DNA of 64,000 bases, from positions 6,212,600 through 6,276,599 of the forward strand of contig JAJEKV010000058.1 of the NCBI GenBank assembly GCA_021234155.1. The letters are read 5' to 3'. This DNA comes from Isoetes taiwanensis. Taxonomy: Eukaryota > Streptophyta > Lycopodiopsida > Isoetales > Isoetaceae. How positions within the stretch are numbered: the stretch's first letter is position 1; every line of letters starts with the position of its first letter. A program made the translations under genes and the position numbers. Shown piece after piece: positions 9,918-21,349 of this stretch. The notes under the pieces were generated by a model, which saw nothing but the letters and a program-made list of their open reading frames with translations, did not search any database and was not told the DNA's origin.

Positions 9918-11915
9918 TTTATTACCCCTGCGAGCTCAGATCTGATGATTCTGGCAGATAAAAGAGCTTGGAGCCGGAGTATAAGGCGGATCGAAGACGA
10001 AGAAAAGGAAGGATCTGCCCGTTCATGGATTGGCAAGCATCTGCTTCAAGCACTCAGGTAGCTCTCTGCTGGAACCGGTTAAGCGCTGCCCAAATCCAAT
10101 GCTGCTTGAATCCGACCCACATAACCACGCCCTTACAGCAAAAAACCCTAAAATGAGCTGCTCGAGCTTTGCATGTCGAGCAAAATAAAATATAATACGA
10201 AAAATAAAACTTAACTGAAAAATACTACATATATGGGTCTACACCATTGAAAAGAGGCATTAAAATTAATTCAAGCGTATGCAAATACAATGGGCACTCT
10301 AGATGTACTAATTAGTAGGCCTTGTGTAATACGCCCATCAAATCATATAAAAACCATTGGAAAAACCGTACAAAAATACAAAAAAAAATCCCTGTTATTA
10401 TGCTACATATGGACAATTGCAATGTAACTTGGAACCCAAATGTAACTTGAGAGACCTTTGTTTCCTCATATCAGTATGTAAACGATCGTATGTTGTTCTA
10501 AGCTGGAACTTTTAATCCTTAGGTAGCATAATCCAATCCTGCCAAAACTTTATGCATTCCGAGAATCATATATTTTGAAAGCATATTTGGCTTTATTCTG
10601 GCAGATAGATCATAAGTTGTTATTGCTCCAGATGTCATAGCATTATCTTAAAATAACATGCATTACACCAAACACATGCTCTTCTTAAGGTACATGACAG
10701 CCAAATATGTCCCTAGGAATGTGGCTTGTTGGGCCTTCAAGACCAAGTTTGGAGGTCTTAAGTATAGTGCATAAACCATATTCTCATGATTTTAACCATA
10801 TTGGATTTTCTATTTTTAAGGTTCAGGCTCATTTGACTTTGTGCTTGCAAAACGTAGAAATATAAAGGCCTTGCATGCTATTAAGACTACTGCCTTTGTT
10901 GAAAATTAGAATCCAAGGAAATGTTCAAAGTACATCGCATACAAATGACTATGGTAAGCCCTGCGACTATGTAACAAAGATAGAATGTGCAGCCATGCCC
11001 CACATGTTGTGTCTATCATATACATTGAAAATACAAATAACGATATATAATTTTCACGTAAAGTAGTCAACACATGAACAAGATAATGTAATGATTATAT
11101 ATAATCGCTTTAAAGGCTTTGCTTGACATGTCAAATGGATATTCCTTCACAAATCTGGTTGATTGAGATATAACCTTATAAATGACCACCTGTTATTTCA
11201 TCATGTTTATGTTGCAAGCCATGGCATCTGCTATTTCTTTGTAGCTTTGAGCAAATGAGCTACGCACATAGTGAAATTGTAATTTATAGGCATGATTGTA
11301 TATGATTAAATCTACACCTTAAGATGAACTACACAATATATGGATATGGGATACCTTTGAGGATATCTTCACCATATAATACGTAAAAGTACTATCCTAT
11401 CTATAATATAGTGGAGAGAAACAAACTGAAGTGCTATTGCTATGGCTACATTAAAGATATATGTGAGATTTTATTTGTACGATTGGATCGGTGTCACTTG
11501 GCTATTATGTATTATGGTATTCATCAGATCCATCCTTCCCAATTTTCGGAGCTTTGGATATGAGATCTCAGCCTTCCTCTCAAGGATAGCAGTGTGCCTA
11601 ATTAGGTTGTTCCAGTATAAAGATTTATTTTTTAGTTCAAGATCTTGCTCTGGATTTTAAATGACTCCACATTTTTGTTTGTCCATGACCAGATTCTTGC
11701 CATCGGAGTCCCTCCTCTAAGTTTCATTGCATTTTATGTATTTAAAAGGCAAATTCTTGACTTACGTCAGGGTGCACTTGTACAACAACATAACTAGCAA
11801 AGTTTGGTTTTGATTTAATATGTGTGTAACTTAAAACTTGTTAAAATGGTTAGACCCTCCCATTTCCAGACTTACTTTCTGGTTTGATATATATGCTGGC
11901 CCTTGAAAACCCCTC

Positions 11916-11983
11916 GACCCTACTATACATATAATAGTAACATCCTATTGACCCTACTATACATATAAGAGTAACATCCTATT
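11916..11983. repeat. 34 bp tandem repeat x2, copy A
   Basis: GACCCTACTATACATATAA begins at 11916 and again at 11950; the units differ by one or two bases. Pairs with 41633-41700. Confidence 0.8.
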
Positions 11984-14322
11984 TAGAAGATCTATAGTCA
12001 GCCACTGGTTTAATGCATCTTCAGTATCTCATTTCCTAATGTCTCATGCTAAGCCTAGACTAGAATCCCCCACATCTTTTAGTTTAACTCCATGACTGCA
12101 AAGGACAAAGATATTATAGGTCACAATGTATAATCACATGAGGGGTTTGCTTGTGTCAGATGCTATTGCTACTTTTGAGATGTCGTTTTATGTATAAAAA
12201 AAAGGTAGATTTCTAAATGAGACTCCATTTTGATTTTATCTATAATGCAATCTACTGCATTGATGCCATTTATATGACTATTTGTGATTTATTCTACATC
12301 CGAACAAATGGATATTCAAATAAGAGGCGAACGTGCTTTTAGAGGATTGTTGCATGTGAACTTTAAGCCTTTAAAGCTTTGATTCATTTAGAAGTAGCTT
12401 TTTGAATTCCTAGCTTATGACTAGACCGTCTCGACTAGGAATGACCTTTTCTTCAAAGATGTAAATGATCTTCTAGGGCACACTTGCCTATTAGACGTTC
12501 TTTGTTGATGAATTTATCGTATATACCATCTCAGATTTCTATCGTCTTGAGGATAGTTTCGGCCAAATATAAAGCTTTGACTTAGAGAAATAGATTCATA
12601 GAGATGATTTAGATAATCACATACTTATGTTTCAACTTGCGTTGGCAGCCTTCTGATTTGCATGCAGATATGTCATCATGACCAAGATGTGTACATCAAG
12701 CGCTTGAATGCTAACACCACTTGTTATGGACATTGTGAAGCACTTTTGTTTTCTCGAGATTATTATTTCCTGAGGTGCTTAGGAGAGAAGCTATTCGCTA
12801 GGTGTTTGGCTATAATACGAGAGCTTTAAATTGTGGTAAATTGGGGGATATGAGGACTGGCGGCACTCAAAGTCATATTGTCCTCTAACCCAATGCTCAT
12901 TGTGACAAATCCAGGGATATGTCTTTTCGGTTATGCAAGCAGGTAAAAAGTTTTTTATTTTTTTAAGTAGCATACTGAGTTCTTGCATTTAGTATTTCTT
13001 CTTTCTTCCACGTGCATGCATTCTTGCATGTGATATTAACTTAGTCTCGTATGCTAGCAATTATCATCAGGCACCATAGTAGAGTTCTTATACCTTTGTG
13101 CACAGCATGAAACTCATTGATGTTAAATGGAGAAACATTGAAAAGCTTGAATGATTGAATGGTTAGCATATCTTAAAATAGCACTTGGCATATATAAACG
13201 TGGTATTGTGACTATGAAGACTCATATAAATTTTAACATGCATCATTTCATAACAAATAGTACATACTCTACTTTTGAAGGACTAAAACACAACTTCTTC
13301 TCCTATTTGTATCCTCTTAAACATACGCAACCTTCTTTTAAGTATCCAAAATAGCACCAACACAATCAAGCAACTCAATCCAGAAATTGTCATATAGTTT
13401 CTAAAGGCTATAAATTAAATTTCAAAACACATTGGCTAACTCAAAAGGTGACATCCCTACATATTCAAGCGACTTCCCATACTAGCTCTTTTTAAAATCC
13501 TCTACCAATCATCCCCATATAAACCCAAACACCCCCCTCCAAAAAGGGGAAGTCATTGTCACTCTTAAGTTGCTGGTAAATTCCAAGTATTAACCACCCC
13601 CAAACGAAGCCAAGACACACAACGACAACATCGTTAGTTAACATACGTACAATAGCACTTGCCACGAAAATTGTGACTAGCCAACATGCCATGGTTAATC
13701 GCCTAATCCTCATAATCGCCTCATCCTGGCCATTGAACCAAGGCATATAACAGAGAATATGCCAAACCCTCAAGCTATGGCCGTCCATCCCAAAATAAGA
13801 TGGGGTGAAACCCCATTTTCCACGTCATCCAAAGGTGAGCTAGAACATATTCCAACGAAGTCAACCAAGTACATACTCAGTCAGTAATGAAGAACAAGCA
13901 AAGAGGCACTCCAAACAGATTTAGCAAAGTCCATTGCTGCTGTGCAGCATAATTCAGTAGAAGTCTGATACTTGCAAACAGATTAACAAGAGGAGGTCTT
14001 CAGTGCATGGCCGAGCTGCATGCTCTCCACAACACAGGCACAATGCACTTAACAATGGCATTCAAACATGTACATACAGAGTATTTGACACCAACTATAC
14101 ATGCATTGTTCACAGATTAAAGGACCCAATGGCCGGCAGCGGCCCAAAGAAAGATAGCCCCACAAAGATATCATGAATCTACTTCACAAGGACAGCCCAC
14201 CGCCAGCTTATCCGCCCAACATCACCGCAGCCTTCAAAGAAAACAATTGGGGATTTGAACCCCCTGCCAAGAGACGGCAGTGCCAATGCCCTGCCTTGAA
14301 AAGCTTCTTACAAGAACAAAAT

Positions 14323-14434
14323 AAAACCTACTACTGTGCTAAACTAGAACTACTGTGGAAAACTAAAATAAAACTTACTACTGTGGTAAACTAGAAATAC
14401 TGTGGTAAACTAAAATAAAACCTACTACTGTGCC
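14323..14434. repeat. 47 bp tandem repeat, ~2.4 units, copy A
   Basis: AAAACCTACTACTGTG-type starts fall at 14323, 14370 and 14417. Each unit holds TACTGTGGTAAACTA-like words. Pairs with 44133-44244. Confidence 0.8.
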
Positions 14435-14442
14435 ATGAAACA

Positions 14443-14952
14443 ATGCAAAAAAATGATGGGGTTTCTTATGTGACCCTGCTCACACTCCTCTTGCAAATCC
14501 TGAAATCGTCACTCTGCAAAAAAAAAACACAAACTGTTGGGCATCCTCAACACTTTCTACATGCTGGAACGACTCCGCTAGAACAACTCCGCCAGCAAGA
14601 AAAATTAGCCTTAGGAGGCAAACTCTGTTTCTTAGACCTAGCTGCCCTTTTCAGCATCTTACCTCGATTCCAATACCATTTGCAGGCCCGGGACCAGAAG
14701 AGAAGATGTCTCCACAAGGTAAAAACAGCAACACAAACACAGAAGTTGCAGATGAAGGCAAACTCAGAGCAAGTACACGAACACGGCTACCACGATACAA
14801 AAGACAGGACACTACCCCAAAATTTAAACAACAAATTCCAAAGCGGCACTCACCTCGCACTGGAAGAAGTCGTGCCCAGCAACTCCACCTCCAGATCGGA
14901 AGTCGCTCCACCTCTGCCCCATCGCCTCCACGCGCCCAAACCCCAACAGTAA
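14443..14952 (+). CDS. uncharacterised open frame conserved between copies, copy A
   Basis: An open frame of 169 codons with a close partner in copy B (44245-44763, 172 codons). I recognise no domain; the product would be rich in Gln, Lys, Leu and Ser with no signal peptide or clear membrane segment. The opposite strand is also open in part and has a donor-like GTGAGT at the end of a GC-richer block (about 14849), so the real signal could be a 5' exon on the minus strand. Conservation between the copies is weak evidence because non-coding sequence here is equally conserved. Confidence 0.15.
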   Translation: MQKNDGVSYVTLLTLLLQILKSSLCKKKTQTVGHPQHFLHAGTTPLEQLRQQEKLALGGKLCFLDLAALFSILPRFQYHLQARDQKRRCLHKVKTATQTQKLQMKANSEQVHEHGYHDTKDRTLPQNLNNKFQSGTHLALEEVVPSNSTSRSEVAPPLPHRLHAPKPQQ

Positions 14953-15239
14953 ACAGCCCAGTTCTAAAAATGTAAACTCTCGACCTTGCAAATCCCACAT
15001 CTCAATTTCCAACATCAGCAAAATACCCTCTAAGCATACGAATACACCATTTAACCATCGAAAACCTTATGTAATATCCACCCCAACCAACAATTGTCCA
15101 ACATAATTGAACCCAAGTAACTCAATAAATCAGTAAAATGGTAAATTCTAAATATATTATTGCGAATACAAGTCTTAAAGGAAATCCCCCATGTGCCATC
15201 TCACAGCCGTGTGTACGAGCGATTGTATTATTGCTTTTG

Positions 15240-15724
15240 TTTTGCATCGTGGATGTCTATTAAGATATTACTTAGGTAGATGTGCTTAATTCACGTCATT
15301 ATAGTAGCTACCGATGAGCTACTTCATCCTAAAGTGGCAGTTCTTTAGTGGCAGATTCTTCATAGATGTCTTTGGGTTAATGTGCTTGTCCACAAGTTTC
15401 ATCCTAGAATACCAGATCAGTGTCCAATATACAAGCGTGAATCTGAGACCATTGAGAATTGCTTTTTTTATGTGTGACCACCTCAGATAGGTATGGGATT
15501 GGTTCTTCTCTCTTTTTCAAGTTTCACTAACAAGTTAACAAGAGCTCTTGGCAATTTGCCCAAGTACTGGGACGGAGTTACAAAGCCAGACTTTTCATCT
15601 TACAGCAGGATGGTTGCTTTGGACTATCTGGAAAAAAACGAAGATTGGTAATCTTCAAAGGTTTGGATATTGTGGCAGATAACCGTGTTGTGTTCTCCAG
15701 GAAATGCAAAGTCACATTGCTAAG
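15240..15724 (+). pseudogene. LINE (non-LTR retrotransposon) 3' remnant, cut off by copia, copy A
   Basis: Conceptual translation with stops gives WQILHRCLWVNVLVHKFHPR followed by DQCPIYKRESETIENCFF, which fits the zinc-binding domain found after reverse transcriptase in plant LINEs (CPxC...ETxEHxFFxC pattern). Further on, TAGWLLWTIWKK resembles the following conserved tryptophan-rich stretch. At 15724 the match to copy B stops abruptly and copia sequence follows, so the LINE 3' UTR and poly(A) are missing here. Confidence 0.55.
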
Positions 15725-17238
15725 TTGTGGCAGCATGCAATGGAAGAAGAATACTCTCAATTGCTGAAGCAAGGCACATGGGAATTGGTTGAACTTCCAA
15801 CTGATAAGCACGTTATTGGCTGTAAGTGGGTGTTTAGAACCAAATTTCATGCTGATGGGACAGTGTCAAAGCACAAAGCTAGACTTGTAGCCAAGGGTTT
15901 TGCACAGAAAAAAGGCTTAGATTATGATGAAGTCTTTGCTCCCGTAGCCAGAATGTCCACTATTAGATCAGTTATAGCTCTTGCTGCAATGAAAGGTTGG
16001 TTAATGTTTCAAATGGACATTAAGTCTGCTTTTTTGAATGGTGATTTGGAGGAAGAGGTCTATATGATTCAACCTCCAGGATTTGTCGTTCAAGGGAAGG
16101 AGCAGCTGGTTTGTCATTTGAAGAAAAGCATTTATGGCTTGAAGCAGGCTCCAAGATGTTGGCATACAAAAATTAATGCTTTCTTTCTTGAGCAGGGGTT
16201 CAGCCAGGTCGCAGCGAGACCCAAATCTTTATTACAAATCACATGAAGGCGAATGTGCTACTGTGGTTTTGTATGTTGATGATTTGATCATCACAGAGAT
16301 GCCGATGTGCTGATTTCTACATTGAAGTTGAAGTTATCTTCGCCCTTCGAGATGACCGATCTTGGTCTTATGCATTCTTGTTTAGGTGTAGAAGTGTGGC
16401 AAAGACTTTCGGATGGCATCTATCTTTCTCGGCAGAAATATATCGTAGAAATGTTACAAAGAATATCGTAGGTCGTGGCAAGTCCTTTTGATCCGTGCAC
16501 AAGGCTTGAGCTTGATTTCGATGGTGAGGAGTGTGATCCCACACTCTATCGAAGCTTGGTAGGGCGTTGATATATCTCACGATCACTAGACCTGATATCT
16601 CTTTTCTTTGCCGTGGAGGCCGAAGGCAGATTCATGAGCAATCCCGTGCAAATCGCCTTGAAGGCTGCTAAAAGACTGGCCGGCATATCCGAAGGGACAT
16701 CACAGAAGGTCTCTTTTTATCGGTCCTCGATTTCCAAATGGAAGTCTTTGTTGATGCAGATCATGCTAATTGTCATGATAGCAGGAGGTCCACAACAGGG
16801 ATGGTCACGTTCATAGGGCCTAACGTGCTGACTTGGTTGTCCAAAAGACAGTCTACAGTGTCAATCAGCACCACGGAGGCAAAATTCAAAGCACTCAGTG
16901 TTGGGATGCAGGAATTATTGTGGCTTAAACATTTGTGGACCAGTGCGGGTACCTCCATCCTCAATACCGTTATATTGTGTGACAACACAAGTACCATCCA
17001 TCTTGCCAAGGATGCTAAGTACCACCCAAAGACAAAACACCTTGACACCCACTTGTGTTTTGTCCGTGAGCAGATCCAAATGGGATCTTCTCAACTTGTT
17101 CATTGCTCCTCACAGGATCAGTTTGCTGATGGCTTTACCAAACCATTAGTTGGATCTAAGTTCGTCAATGTGAAGGAGAGCTTGGGCATGAAGAAATTGC
17201 AGCTGAAGGGAGAGAAGGATTGCCTTAGTTTCAGTTGA
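15725..17238 (+). pseudogene. copia pol fragment: reverse transcriptase and RNase H
   Basis: Opens with WQHAMEEEYSQLLKQGTWEL, then CKWVFRTK, KARLVAKGF, DYDEVFAPVARM, QMDIKSAFLNGDL and YGLKQAPRCWH, all hallmarks of copia RT. A frame change near 16200 leads to YYKSHEGECATVVLYVDDLI; YVDD carries the catalytic aspartates. After another disturbed stretch (16300-16740) the RNase H part reads VDADHANCHDSRRSTTG, STTEAKFKALS and FADGFTKPL, ending at the stop at 17236-17238. The central frameshifts coincide with CAG/CTG-poor scrambled sequence and may be partly artefact, but the 5' truncation is real. Confidence 0.9.
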
Positions 17239-17274
17239 TTTTCTTCTGCCTAGTCAGCAACATTTAAGGGAGAG

Positions 17275-17621
17275 TGTTGGAATATAAATATGCTGACTAA
17301 GCATAATGTGCTGAAACAGCAGTGGTTCAGCACTTAGCACACAGGTGCTGAGAAGGTGCTGAAATGTACAGAAGGCAGCACTTTGTCAGCACTGAGCACC
17401 GACCCTAAATCAGTGCCGTAATTAGTGGGCGGTAGTTAAACGGTAGACTACTATTCTTAGTCTCACCGGTTGTATATATTGATTGTACGTTATGTACTAT
17501 GCAATGCTCAGAAGTAGAGATTGTATTTCCCATTGCTTTCTCAATAGATTTGTTCTTGTCTTCTATTCTATCTCTTGAGTCGATCTTGCGGGTTTGTGCT
17601 GGTTTTGCACTAGTTCTATCA
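17275..17621 (+). repeat. 3' LTR of the copia element (347 bp)
   Basis: Starts TGTTGGAATATAAATATGC directly after the purine tract AAGGGAGAG (17267-17274) and ends CTATCA at 17616-17621, giving TG...CA ends. Several GTGCTGA/TCAGCAC words form short inverted pairs in the first 130 bp. Confidence 0.85.
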
Positions 17622-18392
17622 AAAATATAACAAGTGTGCCAAACCCAGACTATAACAATGAAGGATAGATTTGCTGGTCGCGCGTTTCCCATGCTAGCAT
17701 CGAGGTTGGACCCATATTTGGTCCCAATAATCCTCTTATGAATGCTGGAATTAAATAAACAACTTACCCTAAATGTACAACTTACCTCAAGAATTGTTTG
17801 TGATCAATCTATTGTGTGTCTCTTTCCGCCTATTTGATGCTTATGTAACTGGCACAAAAGAACATACCGTTGCTCCATTATGTATTGGAAGAGGACTTGA
17901 ACACCAGATCCAAATTCTTGCATTATTGAACTTTTGGCCCAACCATTCTAGTTCTTGCAGATAAAGAGATCTATATTTTAACACCTATCACCTAGAGAAT
18001 TTAATTTTTGCTACATATATTGAAGGATGTTGTAGGATCTATAAAGGATGCTAGCCTAATCCCAAATGCAACTGAACATGAACATACATGTCCTAAGCTA
18101 CAACTTAAATGTCATTGCTCATTCTAACATTGTCCAAACATTCTGATATAATTAGTTGAGTCTCCAAGAGCTCAAAAAATTGAGAGAATATCTGGCTAGA
18201 GAGAATAACACTTGGACTTCAGCATCTTGGATCTTAATCTTGCTCAACTAAAAGTTGATGCCAACTATTTTTCTAGCTCATGTACCTTCTATTATCATTA
18301 CAGGCTCACTATAAAGAGCGTTTCATGGATGAGCATGTGGACGTAGTTGTTAAGATACACATAGATTTCTCCACTTTATATTCAATTACTCC

Positions 18393-18766
18393 ATGTCCAA
18401 AGTTTGTGCCATAAATGGCACTTATTGAAATACATATGCTTTACATAGAATCCAAAGTTTGTGTCATGAATGACACTCATTGAATACATATACTTATATA
18501 GAATTACGTGCTGAAGTACCAGGAGTGAACGTGGTGGTACATAAATTCATACAAAAGACAATTATTTTGAGAAAATATATCATGGAGTGGTGTATGTCAA
18601 GAAGCCAACCTCTATAAATAATTATATTGTATTCAAAAAATATGTCATGAAGGTGGCATATCTCAAGAAGCCAACCCCTATGAATAATTGTATTCAAAAA
18701 ATATGTCATTGAGGTGGCATATGTACAAAAGAATATCAAGCCTCTTGAGTGGCAAATAAACATATG
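18393..18766. repeat. dispersed ~330 bp repeat (copy A, locus 2)
   Basis: Clear relative of 3155-3487: same order of CCAAAGTTTGTGYCATRAAT duplicates, GTGCTGAAGTACCAGGAG, and reiterated TTGTATTCAAAAAATATGTC...GGTGGCATAT...AAGAAGCCAACC units of about 60 bp. It is more complete than locus 1. Confidence 0.8.
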
Positions 18767-19754
18767 TACAGAAAGACATGAAAGACTACTGGGTATGGCA
18801 TATCATGAAGTTATAATCGAGTAAAAAACACCAGCCATATCCAAAACAATGACAATATATTTGCAATGAAATGATGGCCTTCCAGCTAGAAAATACTGTT
18901 GTCAGAATAATGATCGACAGTTTGGAAAGAAACCTCTATGACGTATATTTTCTTGAAGCATTTGGAAGAACCCAGTTATCCTTGAACATGTTTTCTTAAA
19001 GCTAAAACGTTCGCAAAGCTCGAAGACCCATTTTTATAAAAATCAGAGAAATATGTCACCTAGGCTTGGCAGTATCCAGTTTTGAATCCTACTTTAGAGC
19101 TTGTCTGAAGCACCGGTATAGCAGGGTTCTGCATCCAAAAAGCATACGGTAAGTATTTCGCACAGACCATAAAAAAAGCACACTCTTAGTAAAGTATTAT
19201 ATGAATCGCACTGTGCAACAAACCCTAACTCAAGATTTGGAGTTTTGAATCCATCCCTAAGTCACCTGCATGTCTAGATCACCACCTGAAAGCATGGACG
19301 ATCCTACCAAAAATAATCCTACAGCATGCCAAGCATAAGGAGTCCATCGAATCCTCCAAACGGGAAAAATAGCTCAAAATACGAATTTTCAAATCATAGA
19401 AAAGGGACACTCGATTTTTGGAATATGGAAAATGTTTTCCGGCAGTTAAAAGCTTTAAAACCTTACAAGAACAACCTGAAAATAAAATCCAAAAAGTTTT
19501 CAAAACACCGAAAAAACCAAATTTAAACAATAGGATAATGCTAGACAATTCAAATGTTATGACAATCAATTGTCTATGGTGACTTTGAACACAATGTTCA
19601 ATGGGTTATTTGAATTGAATACAATAAAAAAAGCTGTCAAAAAACATCCTTCTTTTCAAGTAAGTAATAATATTCTTCTGCAAGTAGCGTTGCAAATTAT
19701 ATCTTACAACTCTATACCTTGTGTTATTCCTAATGATTGAACTTTCAAGCTTAA

Positions 19755-19990
19755 ATCCTAGACATTGAATATTGCTCAAGAAGATATTATAATGAGTAGA
19801 GAAATGTAACCATATGCCAAAAACATCATCTGTGTGTTCCTGAGGCAGGCAAAATGATGCTCAACTCCTGGATATTGAATGTTGCTCAAAAAGGCACTAT
19901 GCTGAGTAGAGCAATGGAACCATATATCACAAACATTAGCCGTGTGAAACATCATCATTTGGGTGTTCTTGAGACAAGCAAGTGAAAATA
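19755..19990. repeat. diverged ~115 bp tandem repeat x2, copy A
   Basis: Two adjacent blocks share the order: GAATATTGCTCAAGAAG or GAATGTTGCTCAAAAAG, then TGAGTAGA, AACCATAT, AAACAT, GTGTTC and AGGCAAGC-like words. They have diverged well beyond the A/B difference, so this duplication predates the large one. The partner is near 48045-48275. Confidence 0.6.
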
Positions 19991-20698
19991 ATTGCGCAAC
20001 AAAACTGCTATGATCTTTGCGCATATCTTTCTTTAATCCATAACATATCGTAACCAAGGATCATTGTATGAGTACCGGATATCTTTTTGTCCTCATCTCA
20101 AAAAAATTGAAGTCTACTCAAGATCTAGATCCGAAGTGTGGGGTTTATTGGAGTCCCTGCTTAGTTTATTTGTGTATTCGGTTTCGACCCGTTACACCTT
20201 TGGGTCGTGCCCTTTCTCTGCCGTTGCTTTTATTTGCCTCGTCTTTTCTTTCTATTTTCCTTGTGCTCCACTTTGACCCCTGTAACTCCTTTGCGTCATG
20301 CCCTTCTTGGCTTTTGCTTATTGCCTCATTTTTCCTCCGCTTTGGTCTTGCTTCTTCTATTCCAATGACTCCATTAGTTCCCTCAGTCCATCATGTGTGT
20401 GTATTACACTAGTCTTTCTGGAATGCATAGCGTTCATTTCTATTTTTACCATGTCTTCTCTTGATTCACCTTAATTCTCTTTTCCTTGTTAGTGTCCATA
20501 TATCATGTTCTTTGCCCTCTGCCCTCGTTATCCCCGTTATTATGTCATCCTTGCTTTGCAGTTTGTTGGGTTGCCCCCTTTTCCTGATTTGTTCTATTCA
20601 TCATTTTTGGCCTGTTTCCCTTCGTTTCACCTTTTGCCTTCTATTTTCTTGACGTTTTGGCTTGCTCCATTCCTTTGAGGTAGATTCCTCTTCTATCA

Positions 20699-20734
20699 GC
20701 CAACTAGTTGTATCATAGGACCCATCCTAGGAAT
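20699..20734 (+). repeat. 36 bp direct repeat, left unit, copy A
   Basis: GCCAACTAGTTGTATCATAG continuing through GACCCATCCTAGGAAT. It recurs with one mismatch at 21790-21825. Each unit is followed immediately by a different perfect short hairpin. Confidence 0.85.
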
Positions 20735-20782
20735 GCCACGGTTCTATTGTGATAGCAATAGAACCGACATTCCTTGGATGGG
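20721..20782. repeat. 62 bp hairpin, copy A
   Basis: The core CGGTTCTATTG (20739-20749) pairs perfectly with CAATAGAACCG (20756-20766) around the loop TGATAG. The stem extends imperfectly: CCCATCCTAGGAATG on the left pairs with CATTCCTTGGATGGG on the right. The left arm overlaps the 36 bp direct repeat. It could be a very short foldback element; a small-RNA precursor is possible but unsupported. Confidence 0.75.
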
Positions 20783-21123
20783 GACGTCCTATCTGCATCT
20801 TCTATTTATTCCGCCTCCTTCCTCATTTGCATTCATCGGCGTTCTCTTGAGCTTCTTTTCCTTGTTGCTCTTTTCTAGCTCCACAAGTTTCCCGCCCCCC
20901 TCTCCCTTTTATCATATCCGAGCTTGTTGGTCATATCTTCGTCAGTTTTCCCATTTTCTCATTTCATGTTCCATCGTTAAAGTTGCTTCATTTCCTTTTA
21001 GTCGGTTGGTCATCTGTATGTATCTATTTGTCTACACTTCTTGGGTCGCTCTGCAGCAGCTATTATCCTCTTTGTTTCTTTCTAGTTTAATGAAAGTGCA
21101 CACGTTCTTATTTTTCATTTTTT

Positions 21124-21349
21124 CTCGGCGTGGCACTGTAGCCTCCGAGACATACTTATCATTTCATTATTTTTCTAAGCATTGCACTACGTTCTCGGAG
21201 TTGTAATTCTTTTTCATTTTCTCTCTGTATTGTAGCCTCCTCCGAGGCAAAGACTAATCGGATATTTTCTCGCAATGGTCATCCCACAAATGGTTTTCCG
21301 ATTGGTCGGCTGTTGTTTTCTTCCTCGGCGTGGCCCTGGAGCCTCCGAG
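21124..21349. repeat. spaced CTCGGCGTGGC...GCCTCCGAG units, copy A
   Basis: Full 26 bp units (CTCGGCGTGGCACTGTAGCC then TCCGAG) lie at 21124-21149 and, as a variant, 21324-21349. Two degraded units lie between, near 21171 and 21219. Each unit has CTCGG/CCGAG inverted ends. Confidence 0.65.

Larger units (their letters stand above)
6468..10414. mobile_element. copy A-specific ~3.95 kb insertion carrying a katanin p80 fragment
   Basis: Copy B runs directly from TTTGTATGGAC into AATTGCAATG (about 40131-40150). In copy A the same two sequences are separated by 3947 bp, and TATGGAC occurs at both edges (6461-6467 and 10408-10414). That is a candidate 7 bp target duplication, or 8 bp with one mismatch. 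Inside are a 117 bp-armed foldback (6474-6922), a WD40 gene fragment on the minus strand (7776-8770) and a small TIR element (9812-9917). The two ends show no convincing terminal inverted repeat, so class is undecided: hAT-like, MULE-like, Helitron-like or a composite are all open. Deletion from copy B through the 7 bp microhomology is the alternative. Confidence 0.65.
10415..15239. other. long AT-rich non-coding stretch, copy A
   Basis: Collinear with 40142-45059. No gene recognised. It holds short tandem repeats (11916, 14323) and an uncharacterised conserved open frame at 14443-14952. One block near 12840-12960 can be read as protein-like in copy B (ALKVILSSNPMLIVTNRG at about 42590) but I do not recognise it. 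Confidence 0.5.
15725..17621 (+). mobile_element. Ty1/copia retrotransposon, 5'-truncated, copy A only
   Basis: Begins inside pol just before reverse transcriptase and runs through RNase H, a polypurine tract and a complete 3' LTR ending at 17621. The 5' LTR, gag, protease and integrase are missing. At the left edge it is fused to LINE sequence; at the right edge the DNA shared with copy B resumes at AAAATATAAC. Because LTR elements insert whole, the missing 5' part points to a later deletion running from the LINE into copia. Confidence 0.9.
17622..20060. other. AT-rich region without recognised genes, copy A
   Basis: Collinear with 45886-48340. Contains the second ~330 bp dispersed repeat (18393-18766) and a diverged tandem repeat (19755-19990). 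No coding sequence recognised. Confidence 0.5.

Noticed and set aside
13492-13788. 98-codon minus-strand frame with membrane-like stretches
   Set aside because: In copy B the same area is altered by a 77 bp duplication and the reading changes; no family resemblance.
16773-17103. Minus-strand frames across the copia RNase H region
   Set aside because: Antisense shadows of copia pol, which is clearly coding on the plus strand.
20733-21206. 157-codon frame (218 codons at 49019-49675) with hydrophobic residues
   Set aside because: The Leu/Phe/Ser/Pro-rich translation follows from the C/T-skewed DNA; the frame starts inside a hairpin and its length differs between copies.
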